Position numbers and translations under genes: made by a program
From: Halalkaliarchaeum sp036625675
Lineage (GTDB): Archaea > Halobacteriota > Halobacteria > Halobacteriales > Haloferacaceae
Direction of reading: 5' to 3'
NCBI GenBank assembly: GCA_036625675.1
Contig: JAZKTH010000070.1
Location: 1 to 12,295, forward strand
DNA length: 12,295 bases
The notes under the pieces: generated by a model
Database searches by the model: none
The model's input: only the letters and a program-made list of their open reading frames with translations
What the model was told of the DNA's origin: nothing
Shown: in pieces, positions 1 to 6,081 of the stretch
Layout: every line of letters begins with the position of its first letter
How positions within the stretch are numbered: position 1 is the first letter of the stretch

Positions 1-594
1 TGCGTCGGCCGGAACTACGCCGATCACGCGGCGGAGATGGGGAGCGACGTTCCCGACCGACCGCTACTTTTCTTGAAGCCCCCGAACGCGCTCGCGGCGC
101 ACGGCGACACGGTCACGGTGCCCGCCGGGAAAGAGCGGATCGACTGGGAGGCCGAGATCGGGGTCGTCGTCGGTCGGCAGTGTCGAAACGTGGCGGCGGC
201 GGACGCGATGGACGTCGTCGCCGGCTTCACCTGTGTGAACGACCTCTCGAACCGGGAGGACCAGCGCGCGGAGCAAAACTGGGTGCGCGGGAAGGCGTTC
301 GACAACGCGGCGCCGATCGGTCCCTGCGTCGCGACGCCCGAGGAGGTGCCCGAGGACGCGTCCGTGCAGCTCCGGGTGAACGGCGAGACCAAACAGGACG
401 GCTCCCGCGATCAGTTCATCTTCGACGTGCCCACGCTGATCGAGGAGATCACGGCGTACCTCACCCTGGAGGCCGGCGACGTCATCGCCACCGGCACCCC
501 CGAGGGCGTCGGCGCGCTCGCCGACGGGGACACCGTCGAGGTGGCGGTCGAGGGCGTGGGCGTCCTCGAGCACGACGTCGTCGTCCCTGCCTGA
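1..594 (+). CDS. Fumarylacetoacetate hydrolase (FAH) family protein, 5'-truncated by window edge
   Basis: The frame is open from base 1 and ends at a TGA at 592-594, giving 197 visible residues. It begins with CVGRNYADHAAEMG, the N-terminal hallmark (NYxxHxxE) of FAH-domain proteins, so only a short N-terminus is missing. Visible family features are the metal-ligand pair in DWEAEIGVVVG (visible residues E50 and E52), the Asp in VNDLSNRE (D81), KAFDNAAPIGPCV, and the C-terminal GDVIATGTPEGVG loop. Members of this family cleave or hydrate C-C bonds of acylpyruvates and related 2-oxo acids, or decarboxylate oxaloacetate or 2-hydroxyhepta-2,4-diene-1,7-dioate derivatives, using Mg2+ or Mn2+ in the cytosol. 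The exact substrate cannot be read from sequence. The compact length fits the FAHD1/YcgM-like single-domain type rather than true two-domain fumarylacetoacetase. The last base of the stop codon is also the first base of the hairpin element downstream. Confidence 0.92.
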   Translation, partial: CVGRNYADHAAEMGSDVPDRPLLFLKPPNALAAHGDTVTVPAGKERIDWEAEIGVVVGRQCRNVAAADAMDVVAGFTCVNDLSNREDQRAEQNWVRGKAFDNAAPIGPCVATPEEVPEDASVQLRVNGETKQDGSRDQFIFDVPTLIEEITAYLTLEAGDVIATGTPEGVGALADGDTVEVAVEGVGVLEHDVVVPA

Positions 595-675
595 TACTGT
601 TTGTTGTCGGAAGTTACCGTGTCGACCGCCCGAGGGCGTGGCGGTCGACCGGTAACCGTCTACAACAAACAGTAT
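594..675. repeat. 82-bp imperfect palindromic (hairpin) element
   Basis: The outer arms are a perfect 14-bp inverted repeat: ATACTGTTTGTTGT at 594-607 and its reverse complement at 662-675. After a 5-base mismatched stretch the arms resume with GTTACCG and GTCGACCGCC (613-630 against 640-656), with one extra T on the left. This leaves a loop of about 9 nt at 631-639. About 31 base pairs can form, so this is a deliberate-looking palindrome rather than a chance one. It starts on the last base of the FAH stop codon and lies between two gene 3' ends. It has no T-tract, so a simple terminator is less likely than a small palindromic mobile or repeat unit. No target-site duplication is evident. Confidence 0.75.
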
Positions 676-861
676 GAGACGGCCGACGGCCGTCGTTTCG
701 TACCAGTGGTTGGCAACGTGTCACGGGTTTGATCGTGTATCCGGGTCAGTCGGATCTGGAACGACAGATTTCACTCTTCAAACTAATAAAATAAATCGCG
801 CTGTCGACGATCACGTTGCCAACAACTGGTACGGTGCGTCCGTCGGGGGGTCGGGTCCGAC
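595..861. other. Intergenic region between convergent genes, no coding content
   Basis: This stretch lies between the 3' end of the FAH-family gene (+) and the 3' end of the small membrane protein gene (-). It holds the hairpin element, a short near-perfect palindrome at 678-694 (8-bp arms around one central base), and the inverted-repeat element at 699-833. Open frames crossing it lack any recognisable protein features. No promoter is needed here because both flanking genes end in it. Confidence 0.7.
699..833. mobile_element. Candidate ~135-bp MITE-like element with 22-bp terminal inverted repeats
   Basis: Positions 699-720 (CGTACCAGTGGTTGGCAACG and two more bases) and 812-833 are inverted copies of each other with 21 of 22 positions matching. 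The 91-bp interior is much more AT-rich than the surroundings, notably around 775-800 (AAACTAATAAAATAAATC), and has no credible reading frame. Long near-identical terminal inverted repeats around a small non-coding, compositionally distinct core are the usual look of a miniature inverted-repeat transposable element. I see no clear target-site duplication and no transposase in the window, so the family is unknown. Alternatives are a regulatory cruciform or a small structured RNA. Confidence 0.5.
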
Positions 862-1185
862 TCAGCGTTTCTCTTCGATCAGGTCCTCGTCGCCGCCCGT
901 TCCGACTTCGATCTCGAGGTCGTCGCCCGAGTCGGCACGGAACCGCCGGATCGCGACGCGGGCCAGCGACGCGGCCGACAGCACGCCCACGACGGCGAGA
1001 ACGATGGGGAGTCGCCCCCGGGAGGTCGACTCGTCCGATCCTCCCTCCTCGGCGGTCTCCGCCGTCCGCCTCGCTTCCGCCGCCGCATCTTCCGCTCCCA
1101 TCGTTTCTTCGCCGGGTTCCGCGACCGAGGGACCGAAGTGAGCGCCGTCGAAGTGCAGTTCGAACATGGTGATCTTGCGAGCCAT
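862..1185 (-). CDS. Small single-span membrane protein, function unknown
   Basis: A 107-residue protein starting MARKITMFELHFDGAHFGPS. Residues 20-57 form an acidic, Ala/Glu-rich segment. Residues 59-79 (PIVLAVVGVLSAASLARVAI) form one transmembrane helix followed by basic residues (RRFR), and the C-terminus is acidic and ends EEKR. The basic residues after the helix suggest that the C-terminal tail is cytoplasmic, but this is inference. The ATG at 1183-1185 was chosen because a TATA-like box at 1210-1216 lies about 27 nt upstream, the normal spacing for a leaderless haloarchaeal transcript; an in-frame ATG six codons later is possible. The general plan resembles the many short haloarchaeal proteins with a conserved N-terminal patch, an acidic linker and one helix. 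I do not recognise the family and assign no function. Confidence 0.72.
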   Translation of the reverse strand: MARKITMFELHFDGAHFGPSVAEPGEETMGAEDAAAEARRTAETAEEGGSDESTSRGRLPIVLAVVGVLSAASLARVAIRRFRADSGDDLEIEVGTGGDEDLIEEKR

Positions 1186-1209
1186 ACCGCAGAGACGACT
1201 GCCGAGGAC

Positions 1210-1216
1210 ATATACT
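1210..1216 (-). promoter_or_regulatory. TATA-like box for the small membrane protein gene
   Basis: Read on the minus strand the site is AGTATAT, in an AT-rich patch about 27 nt upstream of the ATG at 1185. This spacing places the transcription start at or next to the start codon. Confidence 0.5.
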
Positions 1217-1260
1217 CGTATTGACACGAGGTAGCACCGGTCCAGCCCCTCGTCAGGAAA

Positions 1261-1827
1261 CTACGGTTCCGGTACGTCCAGGTCGGGGAACTGCTCGCGA
1301 AGGTCCTTCGGCCGGACCTCGACCCGCCAGTCGTCCGGCAGCTTGCGCGGTCCTTCCTCTATCGAGAGGATCCGGAGTCCGGACCCGCCGGAAGAGAGCG
1401 TCGCACGATCGCCGAGTTGCAGGCGGTCGAACGTCCGGCGGGAAATCCTCACCTGGCCACGATCGTTCTCCAGGAGTGATCTGTCGGCGGCGTTCGGGGA
1501 CGAAAATCCGACCACGAACTCCACTCCGTCGAAGCGGTCTTGGAGGAGTCGTCCGGTTTCCTCCGCGACACGGACGTCTGTGGCCGAGCGAACGATGTCG
1601 GGATACTCGAGAGGTTTCCAGCCGAACACCCGGCCGTCGCCGTCCGACCACAGCCAGCAGAGCGTGGCCACGTGTCCACGGCCGTCGCCGTCCAGCCAGC
1701 GCACCTCGATCGCCTTGTAGGAGACCACCGCTTCTTCGACGCCCGGTAGCGTCGCGAGACAGCCTGCCGTCCCCGCGACGAAGGGTAACGCGAAGGCTGC
1801 CCGGAGGTACTCCCTCCGGGAACTCAC
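1261..1827 (-). CDS. Putative Tat-exported lipoprotein, function unknown
   Basis: A 188-residue protein with the N-terminus MSSRREYLRAAFALPFVAGT followed by AGC. The twin arginines (R4, R5) in an S-R-R-x-Y-L context, a short hydrophobic stretch and a lipobox ending at C23 are the classic haloarchaeal Tat lipoprotein signal. The mature protein would therefore sit on the outer face of the membrane through a lipid-modified Cys23. The mature part, about 165 residues, is acidic, with a W-rich segment (residues 44-73) and no motif I can name. The start is a GTG; it is the only start-type codon between the in-frame stop at 1843-1845 and the twin-arginine motif. A GGAGG lies 4 nt before it. The gene sits 15 nt after the SRPBCC-domain gene and is almost certainly co-transcribed with it. 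Confidence 0.82.
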   Translation of the reverse strand: MSSRREYLRAAFALPFVAGTAGCLATLPGVEEAVVSYKAIEVRWLDGDGRGHVATLCWLWSDGDGRVFGWKPLEYPDIVRSATDVRVAEETGRLLQDRFDGVEFVVGFSSPNAADRSLLENDRGQVRISRRTFDRLQLGDRATLSSGGSGLRILSIEEGPRKLPDDWRVEVRPKDLREQFPDLDVPEP

Positions 1828-1831
1828 CCGT

Positions 1832-1836
1832 CCTCC
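1832..1836 (-). promoter_or_regulatory. Shine-Dalgarno site for the lipoprotein gene
   Basis: On the minus strand GGAGG occurs 4 nt before the GTG start at 1827, inside the 15-nt gap after the upstream stop codon. It supports the GTG start. It contrasts with the first genes of units in this window, which appear leaderless. Confidence 0.6.
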
Positions 1837-1842
1837 ATCGGA

Positions 1843-2289
1843 TCAGTCCGCCGCCCGGTCGGCGGTCGACTCCGCCCGGTCCCTGAGCGCGGCGTTGACC
1901 GCCTCGAACCCGGCTTCCGTGTCCCGTCCGATCAATCGGAGAAGGCCCCCAGCCAGCAGTCCGGTGAATCGTTCCGAGTGGACGAGCCGGGATCGATCGT
2001 CCGGAAGTTCTTCGATTGTGAACCGGTGCTCTCCGTCGAAGAGGCCCCGGACGTACAGGTGTCCGAGCCATCGAAGTTCCCGACCGTCGGCCACCAGAAC
2101 GCGCGGCCGAAACGTCGGGATTCGCCCGGCGTCGGGGCCGGGAGAGACCTCGAGGACGGAACCGACCGTCGGGCTCCCGTCGATTCGCGTTCGTGGATTC
2201 CACTCGGCATATCTCTCGAAGTCAGTGAGTATCTCCCAGACGTGGTCTGCCGAGTCGTCGATCTCGATCGTCGTCGTAATTTCGGGCAT
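1843..2289 (-). CDS. SRPBCC (START/polyketide cyclase-like) domain protein
   Basis: A 148-residue protein that fits a single SRPBCC domain from end to end. It opens with the typical first strand and helix (MPEITTTIEIDDSADHVWEILTDFERYAEWNP, residues 1-32), where W18, L21 and the D-x-E-x-Y-x-x-W-N-P turn are standard. It continues through the middle strands (RELRWLGHLYVRGLFDGEHRFTIEELP) and ends with the long C-terminal helix (about residues 120-144). These domains form a helix-grip fold with a hydrophobic cavity that binds lipids, polyketides or other hydrophobic ligands. The ligand here is unknown. It lies first in an operon with the Tat lipoprotein. A TATA-like box about 27 nt upstream predicts a nearly leaderless transcript starting at this ATG. 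Confidence 0.85.
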   Translation of the reverse strand: MPEITTTIEIDDSADHVWEILTDFERYAEWNPRTRIDGSPTVGSVLEVSPGPDAGRIPTFRPRVLVADGRELRWLGHLYVRGLFDGEHRFTIEELPDDRSRLVHSERFTGLLAGGLLRLIGRDTEAGFEAVNAALRDRAESTADRAAD

Positions 2290-2313
2290 AGCTACAGTAA
2301 CGGGCCCGAAATG

Positions 2314-2321
2314 GATATATT
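2314..2321 (-). promoter_or_regulatory. TATA-like box for the SRPBCC-lipoprotein operon
   Basis: Read on the minus strand, AATATATC lies with its centre about 28 nt upstream of the ATG at 2289. It is the most canonical archaeal TATA element in this part of the window. Confidence 0.6.
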
Positions 2322-2364
2322 CGTACTGAAAGCTGCTAGCAACGAACCGGCTTCGGACGACGAT

Positions 2365-2408
2365 CGATCCCCGGCAACGAACCGATCCCCGGCAACGAAC
2401 CGATCCCC
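2365..2408. repeat. Short tandem repeat, 18-bp unit, ~2.5 copies
   Basis: The unit CGATCCCCGGCAACGAAC occurs at 2365-2382 and again exactly at 2383-2400, followed by a partial third copy (CGATCCCC, 2401-2408). A degenerate fragment (AACGAACCG) precedes it at 2341. It is non-coding and lies between the copA stop codon and the SRPBCC promoter. It is too short and unspaced to be CRISPR. Slippage-type expansion is the likely origin. Confidence 0.8.
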
Positions 2409-2426
2409 AACACCGGATCGATCCAT

Positions 2427-2454
2427 CGGGAAGTAGCGGTCGGGAAGTAGCGGT
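2427..2454. repeat. Short tandem repeat, 14-bp unit, 2 copies
   Basis: CGGGAAGTAGCGGT at 2427-2440 is repeated exactly at 2441-2454, just downstream of the copA stop codon in the direction of copA transcription. A perfect palindrome, GGATCGATCC, sits next to it at 2415-2424. Confidence 0.8.
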
Positions 2455-2488
2455 CCGTCTCTGGAGGTGGGGACGGATCCCGTTCCGG

Positions 2489-5164
2489 TCAGCCGCGGAG
2501 CGCCCGGAGCGGTTTCAGGACCAGGGGCGTGTAGTCCTCGTGGGGGTCGTACCCCCGGAACGCGAGCGAGTTAGACATCACGGAGACCGACGAGCCGGCC
2601 ATCGCGAGTCCGGCAAGCGCCGGTTCCAGCAGCCCCAGCGAGGCGATCGGGATCAGCGTCGCGTTGTACACCAGCGCCCAGAACAGGTTCTGACGAACCT
2701 TCGAGATCGTCGCCTCGGAGATCCGCAGCGCCTTCAACACGTCCGCGGGGTCGTCCCGCATGAGGGTTACGTCCGCGGACTCGATGGCGACGTCGGTGCC
2801 GGAGCCGATCGCGACCCCGACGTGGGCGGTCGTCAGCGCCGGCGCGTCGTTGACCCCGTCGCCGACCATCATCGCCCGCGAGCCGTCCGACTGGATGTCG
2901 TCGACGACGTCGGCCTTGTCCTCCGGGAGCACCTCCGCGCGGACGTTGCTCGCCGGGATGCCGACCTCCTCGGCGACCGCCCGGGCGGTGCGCTCGTTGT
3001 CGCCGGTGAGCATGTGGACGTCGATCCCGCGGTCACTCAGCGCCGACACCGTGCGCTTCGCGCTCTCGCGGACGGTGTCTGCGGTCGCGAGTACGCCCAG
3101 CAGCCGGCCGTCGAGCGCGACCAGCATGGCCGTCTTGCCTCCGCGTTCGAGCTCCAGAAGCGACTCCTCGGCGGGATCGGGATCGACGCCCGCCTCCCGG
3201 AGCAGCTTGCGGTTCCCGACGAGCACCTCGCCGCTCGGGACCGTGGCGCGGATACCGTGGCCCGGCACGTTCTCGAACTCGGTCGGCTCCTCGAGGTCCA
3301 CGCCGCGCTCCCGGGCGCCGTCGACGATGGCCCGGGCGAGCGGATGCTCCGACCCGGACTCCGCACTCGCGGCCACGGACAGCAGCAGCGACTCCGCGTC
3401 GGTCGACTCCCCGACTCCCTCCGTTCCGTCGCTCCCCACGACGTCGGCGGCCGCTCCGCCGTCGACGGCCGCCCCGCCGTCGGGGCGCGTACCCGGCAGT
3501 GCGACGACGTCGGTCAGTTGCATTTCGCCGTGCGTCAGGGTACCCGTCTTGTCGAACACGACTGCGTCGATGCTCCGGACCTTCTCGAGGACGTCGCCTC
3601 CCTTGAACAGGACGCCGTTGGTTGCGGAGATCGTCGATCCGACCATGGTGGCCGCCGGCGTCGCCAGTCCGAGCGCGCACGGGCACGCGATCAGGATCGC
3701 GGACGCGAGCACGACCATCGAGAATTCCACGACTGGAATCCCGCCGAGTTCGACGCCGATCGGCCCGCCGCCGACCGGCTCCCACAGCGGCAGCGACGTG
3801 ACGAACCCGTACAGCGGTTCCGGGAAGAAGAACCACAGGACCGACCAGATCACCGCGTTGAGGATGACCGCCGGCACGAAGTAGGCGCTCACGGTGTCGA
3901 CGAGCCGCTGGATGTCCGGCTGTCGCGACTGGGCCTCCTTCACGCGGTCGACGATCTGCTGGAGGGCGGTGTCGCGTCCGACCTTCGTCGCCTCCACCAC
4001 CAGCACGCCGTTCTCGTTGACCGTCGCCCCGACGACCTCGTCGCCCGGTCCCTTCTCGACGGGCACCGACTCCCCGGTCAGCATCGACTCGTCGACCGCG
4101 GACTCGCCCTCGACGACGACCCCGTCGGTGGGGATCTTCTCGCCGGGGCGGATCTTGATCCGGTCGCCGACCTGGATCTCGTCGACGGCAACCTGCGTCT
4201 CCTCGCCGTCGCGGATCACCGTGGCCTCGTCGGCTTGCATCTCCAGCAGCGTCCGGAGCGCGTCGCTGGCTTTCGCCTTCGAGCGCGCCTCGAGCCAGTT
4301 CCCGAGCGTGATGAACCACAGGATGAACGCGACCGCCTCGAAGTAGAGCCCGCCGGCCACCTGGTAGTCGACGAGGACGGGCGCGGCGAGCACGACAGTC
4401 GAGTAGCCGTAGCCGACGCTCGTCCCCATCGCGACCAGCGTGTCCATGTTCGCCTGCCTGCTCTTCGAGAACGCCCGCCACGCGCCGCGGAGGAACTCCC
4501 GCCCCAGCGTCGCCATCAGCACCGTGGCGAGCAGGAACTCGATCCAGCCGATCCCGACCTCCGCGCCGAACACGGGGATCGACTCCGGGAGAAAGCCCGG
4601 GCGGAACATGTTCACCATCACCAGGACGAACGGCGCGGTCAACGCGCCGCCGGCGAGGGTGAGTTTCCACTGTCTGCGCATCTCGCGCTGGGCAGCCGAC
4701 TCCCGTGGTTCGCCGTCGCCCTCCCCGGATTCGCCGCCGTCGTCCTCCCGCATCGGCTCGTAGCCGGCGTCCTCGATCGCGGCGTACAGGTCCGAAAGCG
4801 AGACGTCGACGGGGTTGTACGCCACCCGTGCCTCGTCGGCCGCGAAGTTGACGTCCGCCTCCAGCACCCCCGGGAGCGCCTCGAGCGCGGTCTCGTTCGC
4901 CTTCGAGCAGGTCGCACACGACATGCCGGCGATGCCGACGGTTCGTGCCTCCGAGAGCGGCTCGTAGCCCGCCTCCTCGATCGCCTCGAAGACCTGGCTC
5001 AATCCGACGACCTCGGGGTCGTACGCGACGGTCGCCTCGTCGGTCGCGAAGTTGGCGTCCGCCTCCGCGACCCCTTCGAGATCGAGGACCGCGTCCTCGA
5101 CCGACGAGGAGCAGGTCGCACACGACATGCCCGTGATCTCGATGTGTGCTCTGCGAATACCCAT
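2489..5164 (-). CDS. copA: Copper-translocating P1B-type ATPase CopA with two N-terminal HMA domains
   Basis: An 891-residue P1B-1 ATPase that exports Cu+ across the cytoplasmic membrane using ATP. Two heavy-metal-associated domains lie at residues 6-70 and 74-138, each with GMSCATC (Cys15/18 and Cys83/86). An acidic linker (140-158) leads to eight predicted membrane helices. Visible motifs in order are MDTLVAMG (240-247), TGES (363-366) in the actuator domain, CPCALGLATP (Cys494/496), DKTGT with phosphorylated Asp538, SEHPLA (His607) in the ATP-binding domain, MLTGDN (718-723) and GDGVNDAP (768-775). In the last helices YN (833-834) and MxxSS (856-860) complete the Cu+ signature, so Cu+ is favoured over Zn2+/Cd2+ or Co2+. 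Residues about 558-590 form an Ala/Gly/Asp-rich insertion before the HP motif, probably a surface loop. No copper chaperone or metal-sensing regulator gene lies beside it in this window. It is divergent from tdk. Confidence 0.96.
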   Translation of the reverse strand: MGIRRAHIEITGMSCATCSSSVEDAVLDLEGVAEADANFATDEATVAYDPEVVGLSQVFEAIEEAGYEPLSEARTVGIAGMSCATCSKANETALEALPGVLEADVNFAADEARVAYNPVDVSLSDLYAAIEDAGYEPMREDDGGESGEGDGEPRESAAQREMRRQWKLTLAGGALTAPFVLVMVNMFRPGFLPESIPVFGAEVGIGWIEFLLATVLMATLGREFLRGAWRAFSKSRQANMDTLVAMGTSVGYGYSTVVLAAPVLVDYQVAGGLYFEAVAFILWFITLGNWLEARSKAKASDALRTLLEMQADEATVIRDGEETQVAVDEIQVGDRIKIRPGEKIPTDGVVVEGESAVDESMLTGESVPVEKGPGDEVVGATVNENGVLVVEATKVGRDTALQQIVDRVKEAQSRQPDIQRLVDTVSAYFVPAVILNAVIWSVLWFFFPEPLYGFVTSLPLWEPVGGGPIGVELGGIPVVEFSMVVLASAILIACPCALGLATPAATMVGSTISATNGVLFKGGDVLEKVRSIDAVVFDKTGTLTHGEMQLTDVVALPGTRPDGGAAVDGGAAADVVGSDGTEGVGESTDAESLLLSVAASAESGSEHPLARAIVDGARERGVDLEEPTEFENVPGHGIRATVPSGEVLVGNRKLLREAGVDPDPAEESLLELERGGKTAMLVALDGRLLGVLATADTVRESAKRTVSALSDRGIDVHMLTGDNERTARAVAEEVGIPASNVRAEVLPEDKADVVDDIQSDGSRAMMVGDGVNDAPALTTAHVGVAIGSGTDVAIESADVTLMRDDPADVLKALRISEATISKVRQNLFWALVYNATLIPIASLGLLEPALAGLAMAGSSVSVMSNSLAFRGYDPHEDYTPLVLKPLRALRG

Positions 5165-5218
5165 TACATGTACTACTATGGGCGTCCCCGTTCAACCGGA
5201 TTGTGGTTTCACGACCGG

Positions 5219-5227
5219 GTTTATATT
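5219..5227 (-). promoter_or_regulatory. TATA-like box for copA
   Basis: On the minus strand AAATATAAA lies about 55-60 nt upstream of the copA ATG. If transcription starts about 26 nt downstream, the transcript has a leader of roughly 30 nt, unlike the leaderless genes around it. This leaves room for post-initiation control or for a regulator site overlapping the start. Confidence 0.6.
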
Positions 5228-5246
5228 TGCTGTCTGTCCTGGGAAA

Positions 5247-5290
5247 GCCCGGGTTAGACCTGCCAAAACTTTGGATTCAAAACCCCGGGC
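5247..5290. promoter_or_regulatory. Inverted repeats upstream of the copA promoter, possible operator
   Basis: GCCCGGGTT at 5247-5255 pairs with AACCCCGGGC at 5281-5290 (one bulged base). Between them is a 12-base near-palindrome, CCAAAACTTTGG at 5263-5274. The block is 20-65 bp upstream of the copA TATA-like box and is locally AT-rich in its centre. Its placement suits a transcription factor site, but no regulator is known from the window, so this is inference. Confidence 0.3.
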
Positions 5291-5380
5291 GAAAAACGAT
5301 CCGAAACGCGGCCCGCGGGGCAACCCGTTCTCGGCAACCCGACCGGGTCGATCGCACGCCTCCGGCGGCGAGGAACGGCA

Positions 5381-5389
5381 ACTGTTTTG
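5381..5389 (+). promoter_or_regulatory. TATA-like box for tdk
   Basis: ACTGTTTTG lies about 29 nt upstream of the ATG at 5414 and is the only T-rich patch in the preceding GC-rich sequence. The spacing predicts a leaderless tdk transcript. Confidence 0.45.
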
Positions 5390-5413
5390 CTCGTGGGTGA
5401 ACCGTCCGTATCC

Positions 5414-6049
5414 ATGCACGCCATCACGCGCTCGGGGTGGATCGAAGTGATCACGGGGTCGATGTTCTCGGGGAAGACCGAGGAACTCCTTCGGCGGCTC
5501 CGGCGTGCGGAGATCGCGGGACAGGAGATCGTCGCCTACAAGCCGGCTATCGACGACCGCTACGGCGAGGCGACCATCGGTTCCCACAACGGGCGCCACT
5601 GGGACGCCCGGATCGTCCCCAACGAAGGGGAGGAGGTGTGGGAGCTGTACGACCGGTACGACGGCGCTGAGGTCGTCGCGATCGACGAGGCGAACTTCTT
5701 CACGGAGGAGCTCGTGGAGGTGTGCCAGACGCTCGCCGCCGACGGCGCGCGCGTCATCGCCTCCGGGATCGACCAGACGTTCCGCGGCGAGCCCTTCGAC
5801 CCGGTCCCGCGTTTGATGGCAGTCGCCGAGTACGTCGACAAGCTCCAGGCCATCTGTTCGGTGTGTGGCGAGCCCGCCACGCGGAACCAGCGCCTGATCG
5901 ACGGCGAGCCCGCCCACGAGGACGACCCAACGATCCTGGTGGGGGCCGAGGAATCCTACGAGGCCCGGTGTCGCAACTGCCACACGATCCGGACCGGACC
6001 CCGCGGGGAGGATCGTCCCGGTCGGGTGCCGGGCGAGGACGACGGGTAA
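5414..6049 (+). CDS. tdk: Thymidine kinase, type II (TK1-like)
   Basis: A 211-residue enzyme of pyrimidine salvage that phosphorylates thymidine to dTMP with ATP in the cytosol. The N-terminus leads directly into the P-loop GSMFSGKT (residues 15-22), followed by ELLRRLRRA as in all TK1-type kinases. The Walker B-like catalytic segment is DEANFF (91-96), with Glu92 as the expected general base; most family members have DEAQFF or DEGQFF, so Asn94 is a conservative variant. ASGIDQTFRGEPF (117-129) is the typical conserved stretch. A structural zinc site is visible as Cys148/Cys151 and Cys186/Cys189. The ATG at 5414 was preferred to an in-frame upstream start at 5387 because family similarity begins right after it and a TATA-like patch lies about 29 nt upstream. 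The Yip1-like gene follows 32 nt downstream. Confidence 0.95.
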   Translation: MHAITRSGWIEVITGSMFSGKTEELLRRLRRAEIAGQEIVAYKPAIDDRYGEATIGSHNGRHWDARIVPNEGEEVWELYDRYDGAEVVAIDEANFFTEELVEVCQTLAADGARVIASGIDQTFRGEPFDPVPRLMAVAEYVDKLQAICSVCGEPATRNQRLIDGEPAHEDDPTILVGAEESYEARCRNCHTIRTGPRGEDRPGRVPGEDDG

Positions 6050-6081
6050 CTGTCATACGGCGCGGGACCGTACCTCGACGA

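Noticed and set aside
594..675. Hairpin as a classical intrinsic terminator
   Set aside because: No oligo-T run follows either arm, and haloarchaeal termination relies mainly on T-rich tracts; the structure is also far longer than needed.
1253..2203. 316-codon minus-strand frame covering the lipoprotein and SRPBCC genes
   Set aside because: Its product is Arg/Gly/Pro-rich without fold features, and it overlaps two genes with clear protein signatures in another frame.
2341..2454. Possible CRISPR array
   Set aside because: The repeats are directly adjacent without spacers, with 14- and 18-bp units and at most 2.5 copies, and no cas genes are present.
2540..5257. Very long plus-strand open frame opposite copA (about 905 codons)
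   Set aside because: It is the antisense shadow of copA in high-GC DNA: Arg/Asp/Val-rich with no domain, while the minus strand has every CopA motif. Similar long antisense frames opposite the DHH-like gene (7345-9000) and elp3 (8997-10745) were rejected for the same reason.
5387..5413. Nine-codon N-terminal extension of thymidine kinase
   Set aside because: It would place the start inside or next to the TATA-like box and adds residues not expected before the P-loop; the ATG at 5414 fits family length.
5165..5413. Small copper chaperone (CopZ-like) or metal regulator gene beside copA
   Set aside because: No frame in this gap carries an MxCxxC motif or a helix-turn-helix pattern; the open frames there are short and shadow-like.
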